A stretch of DNA of 7,568 nt from an uncultured Clostridia bacterium (GTDB taxonomy: Bacteria; Bacillota; Clostridia; Oscillospirales; Ruminococcaceae): positions 1-7,568 of the forward strand of contig CAMWVO010000081.1 of the NCBI GenBank assembly GCA_947177695.1, read 5' to 3'. Made by a program: the position numbers and the translations under genes. This document shows positions 5,391-7,568 of the stretch, in pieces. The notes below the pieces were generated by a model. That model was not told where the DNA came from. It searched no databases and saw only the letters and a program-made list of their open reading frames with translations. Positions within the stretch are counted from its first letter, which is position 1. Every line of letters begins with the position of its first letter.

Positions 5391-7307
5391 TTACGACTTT
5401 TTATTATAGCCGAGACTTGCATAATATTCCTTATTGGTATCTTCTATCATATCGTCGGCAATAAAATAAAGCATTTCATCGCAGTAATATTTGCTTTTGC
5501 CGTTATAAGCCACGGCTTTACTGTACTCAAAATCAAGTGTTTTCTTGGTATTGTTTTTGTACCGCACAATTATGCGCGTTGTACCGCCGCAGTAAGTATC
5601 ATTTTTTCTGTACGGTTCGCCAAGCTTGAACTGCCGCAGATAATCAATTACCCTTTTAAGCTGCTCATCACTTTTCACAACAGCGGTCGCCTTTGTTATG
5701 CCGTATTGATCTTCCTCTCCTACTGTATTGGTTATCCTGCCGTTTCCGCCGCGGATAACCGTTGTTACGTCCATAGACGCATTGGTGTAACGAAGCTGTA
5801 TCTCCTTTATGTCCTCAGACTTGAGATCCTTAAAAGGAAATTCTTTAGCGCTCGGTTCATCGTTCGTAAGCTTGAATTCCGCAAAACCCGCGCCGTCGAT
5901 CAGAACAGCGTAATCGCCCTCGGTAAGCTTTGAGGTATCGTAATATTCGGAAAGGTCAAAGCTTAACGTGGTTTTGTGTCCCGCTTCAAGAGTAATATAG
6001 GACGGGTCAATTTCAACGCAGTCAAAGCGTCCCGCAGTATCCTGCATATAGTTCCATTCGTTGTTTTCTTTTTTATAAAGATTGATCAGGTCTGTGCCGA
6101 TCTTCACAGACTTGTCAAATTTATTGCGTACTGTAAAGCTTACGGTGATATCGTTGCTTTTCAGACTGTAGCTGTCAAGCCAAGGCGTCGCCCATATGTT
6201 GTCAATGCGGAATGGAGCGGTATACTCTTTGCCGCCGACGGTCAGAAGTGTTCTGTAATATCCCGTGTATCCGGTTCCGGGGAAAAATTCTCCGCTTATT
6301 TCAAGCTTGTTTTCCTTGTCGGGATATCCTGCTGCATACCCGAAATTCTCGCAGGTCTCCCAGCCCGATTCGGTTTTCTGCTGCACTTCAAGCTTAATGT
6401 CGCCTATAATTTTTTCTGCCTTAAGAGTATCCTTTTTGGAATTTATATCAATATTTATACCTACAGTAGTATTTCTGGCGTTATTAGCAATGTAGATATC
6501 CTCCGACATTTTTACCTCAACGGGAGGCACGGCTCTGAATACCGCGTAAAGGTCTTTTTTAGTTTCGCCGTAACTCACGGGAACAATTACCCGATAGTAT
6601 CCCTCGGGCATATCTCCGCCCATGTATCTGTGAGAATAAAATGCAACGTCTGTGGAGTTTACCGAACAGTCGCCAAGTCCGCCAAGCTCATAGGCAATGT
6701 CGTCCACTGCGTATTGGGAGGGCTTTCCGCACCTTTTCCATTTGCCGTTTTCCCAGCGTTCCATTTTTGCAGGCTCGCCGATGGTATAGGAGATATTATC
6801 ATTTCCGTCGTTATACTTTACGGTTATGGAAATTTTCTCCGCGTCCGCAGAAATGCTTTCGCCGCAGCTTGCAGTCAGAACCGCAGGTGTGGACTTCCCC
6901 GTGTAGATACCGTTTTTGTCAAAGCTGTAGAGCCTGTCCCCAATTTGAAAATTTCCCGTAACGGGATAGCCGTCAAGACAGTACTGCTTTGAACCGTCGT
7001 CCCCGATCCAGCCCGTGTGGGGCTGACCGTTTTGGTAATAACATTTGCCGGTTTTCGACCAGCCTGTGCAGGTGCCGGTACAGTATCCGTTTAAAGAAAA
7101 ACGATAATAAACACCGTTTATCAGACGGCTGTCGCTTGCGCAGGGAACACCCTCCGACAAATACTGCCAGCCGTACTCATCGCTTGACCAACCCGTGTAT
7201 TTCGGCGTATCGGTTTCGGTATCCGCAGACACCGAAATTCCCGCTGCCGAGACGGTCATAACCGCCGCCGCAAGAACAGCCGCAAGCTTATTCGCAAAGT
7301 TTTTCAT
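5391..7307 (-). CDS. Secreted cell-wall-binding repeat/Ig-like protein, long paralogue with unknown C-terminal domain
   Basis: A 638-residue exported protein and the first gene of the operon. The signal peptide is residues 1-28 (probable cleavage after SVSA). Cell-wall-binding-type repeats span about 36-138 (YTGW, GVYYRFSLNGY, CTGWSKTGKCYYQNGQPHTGW, QYCLDGYPVTGNFQIGDRLYSF, GIYTGK). Ig-like segments follow at about 141-259, 261-370 and 375-482; the third has the pattern of bacterial Ig-like domains in Firmicutes surface proteins. The C-terminal region (about 485-638) is unrecognised, with mixed alpha/beta character (SEDIKEIQL, DEQLKRVIDYLRQF, TRIIVRYKNN, KSKYYCDEMLYFI). The mature protein has 12 cysteines, high for a secreted Firmicutes protein; two (Cys148, Cys214) are shared with the short paralogue. 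No sortase motif or catalytic site was recognised. GGAGG lies 8 bases before the ATG. A wall-attached adhesin or binding protein is a reasonable guess only. Confidence 0.85.
   Translation of the reverse strand: MKNFANKLAAVLAAAVMTVSAAGISVSADTETDTPKYTGWSSDEYGWQYLSEGVPCASDSRLINGVYYRFSLNGYCTGTCTGWSKTGKCYYQNGQPHTGWIGDDGSKQYCLDGYPVTGNFQIGDRLYSFDKNGIYTGKSTPAVLTASCGESISADAEKISITVKYNDGNDNISYTIGEPAKMERWENGKWKRCGKPSQYAVDDIAYELGGLGDCSVNSTDVAFYSHRYMGGDMPEGYYRVIVPVSYGETKKDLYAVFRAVPPVEVKMSEDIYIANNARNTTVGINIDINSKKDTLKAEKIIGDIKLEVQQKTESGWETCENFGYAAGYPDKENKLEISGEFFPGTGYTGYYRTLLTVGGKEYTAPFRIDNIWATPWLDSYSLKSNDITVSFTVRNKFDKSVKIGTDLINLYKKENNEWNYMQDTAGRFDCVEIDPSYITLEAGHKTTLSFDLSEYYDTSKLTEGDYAVLIDGAGFAEFKLTNDEPSAKEFPFKDLKSEDIKEIQLRYTNASMDVTTVIRGGNGRITNTVGEEDQYGITKATAVVKSDEQLKRVIDYLRQFKLGEPYRKNDTYCGGTTRIIVRYKNNTKKTLDFEYSKAVAYNGKSKYYCDEMLYFIADDMIEDTNKEYYASLGYNKKS
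7231..7307. repeat. Near-identical signal-peptide coding segment, copy 2
   Basis: Partner of the segment at 5251-5327, offset by exactly 1980 bases. It encodes residues 1-26 of the longer surface protein. Mismatches are scattered and mostly synonymous or conservative. Confidence 0.85.
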
Positions 7308-7329
7308 ATTTAGTTCCTCCGCTCCTAAA

Positions 7330-7347
7330 ATTTATTCTATAATAAAT
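7330..7347. other. AT-only hairpin in the operon leader
   Basis: ATTTATT (7330-7336) and AATAAAT (7341-7347) pair around a 4-base loop, within the predicted leader of the surface-protein operon and about 22 bases before its start codon. The stem is weak because it has no G-C pairs. No regulatory role can be claimed. Confidence 0.3.
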
Positions 7348-7385
7348 ACAATCGGGAGGCACAAAATTTTTCATTTGGTACTATA

Positions 7386-7414
7386 ATTATAAATAAAAAT
7401 CCGAAAAAAGTCAA
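7386..7414 (-). promoter_or_regulatory. Near-consensus sigma-A promoter of the surface-protein operon
   Basis: On the minus strand TTGACT (7409-7414) and a perfect TATAAT (7386-7391) are separated by exactly 17 bases with a T-rich spacer. Transcription would start near 7379 and give a leader of about 72 bases. It is the only strong promoter seen upstream of the four minus-strand genes between 7307 and 2633. Confidence 0.85.
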
Positions 7415-7468
7415 GGCGGGAAAAACTCCACTCTCCGTAGAGCCGCTTTCAATATCGCGGTTATTGCT

Positions 7469-7497
7469 TTGAAAGGGATTTTACGCTATACTATAAC
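7469..7497 (+). promoter_or_regulatory. Divergent plus-strand promoter candidate
   Basis: TTGAAA (7469-7474) and TATAAC (7492-7497) are separated by 17 bases. The -35 element forms one arm of an inverted repeat, CTTTCAA at 7446-7452 with TTGAAAG at 7469-7475, which could be an operator. Transcription would start near 7504 and run out of the window on the right. Confidence 0.55.
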
Positions 7498-7501
7498 CAT
7501 A

Positions 7502-7559
7502 GCAGCGCTGCCAAAAGGCTGAGCCTTTACCCTTGCCGCCGTCTATAGAGATGGCAGCA
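7502..7559 (+). promoter_or_regulatory. Structured leader with alternative hairpins, type unknown
   Basis: Just downstream of the plus-strand promoter are a palindrome GCAGCGCTGC (7502-7511), an inverted repeat AAAGGCT/AGCCTTT (7514-7528) and an 11-bp stem formed by 7534-7544 with 7549-7559 (one mismatch, one G-T pair, loop ATAG) followed by TAATTTT. GCTGCCA (7507-7513) is also a perfect complement of TGGCAGC (7552-7558), so two pairings compete for the same 3' strand. This suggests an attenuator or riboswitch-like leader. It matched no riboswitch class I could recall, and the window ends before any gene. Confidence 0.4.
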
Positions 7560-7568
7560 TAATTTTGT

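Noticed and set aside
5388..5933. Plus-strand open frame of 181 codons that looks hydrophobic at its start
   Set aside because: It lies opposite the C-terminal coding part of the long surface protein, and nothing in its translation was recognised. The hydrophobic stretch comes from the AT-rich antisense.
5976..6992. 338-codon plus-strand open frame opposite the long surface protein
   Set aside because: It is an antisense shadow of a gene with signal peptide, repeats, ribosome site and promoter. Its own translation shows no recognisable domain.
7502..7559. Thiamine riboswitch suggested by CTGAG followed by ACCCTT
   Set aside because: The remaining conserved core elements of that class are absent and the spacing is wrong.

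Overview
The window looks like a chromosomal segment of a Gram-positive Clostridia member, most likely an Oscillospiraceae/Ruminococcus-type gut bacterium. The reasons are secreted proteins carrying TGW/YY.DG.P-type cell-wall-binding repeats joined to Ig-like modules, strong AGGAGG-type ribosome binding sites, sigma-A-type promoters and a base composition near half G+C. The genus call is an inference. No tRNA, rRNA, CRISPR array, transposase or phage gene was seen. Seven protein genes are supported, six on the minus strand and one on the plus strand.

Layout, left to right. Positions 1-281 hold no gene. They contain a dense run of five short-loop hairpins (17-165), which looks like a dispersed intergenic repeat, and then a classic terminator that works on the plus strand (218-254). 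A membrane-anchored HtrA/DegP-type serine protease follows (282-1619, minus) with its own promoter. Next is a small MerR-family regulator (1790-2155, minus), which diverges from a carboxymuconolactone-decarboxylase/AhpD-like protein (2251-2658, plus). The plus-strand promoter between them has the 19-bp spacer typical of MerR-controlled promoters. A perfect CTTAAAG-N4-CTTTAAG operator lies inside that spacer, the arrangement known for the AdhR/NmlR branch.

The right two thirds is one apparent minus-strand operon read from about 7379 down to 2633. It is driven by a near-consensus promoter at 7386-7414. It encodes a 638-residue secreted cell-wall-binding Ig-like protein, a shorter 391-residue paralogue, a YbgC/FadM-type hotdog acyl-CoA thioesterase and a CE2-type SGNH esterase. 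The last two genes overlap by ATGA. The esterase gene ends convergently inside the 3' end of the decarboxylase-like gene.

The first two products should be exported and wall-bound. The last two have no signal peptide and should be cytosolic, so a link such as acyl or acetyl group turnover is only a hypothesis. The far right end (7469-7568) carries a divergent plus-strand promoter and a leader that can form alternative hairpins. It presumably serves a gene beyond the window.

The points most worth a second look are the AdhR-like switch whose regulator lacks the usual sensor cysteine, the tandem surface-protein paralogues cut at a domain boundary, the unrecognised C-terminal domain of the longer one, the hairpin array at the left end and the structured leader at the right end.
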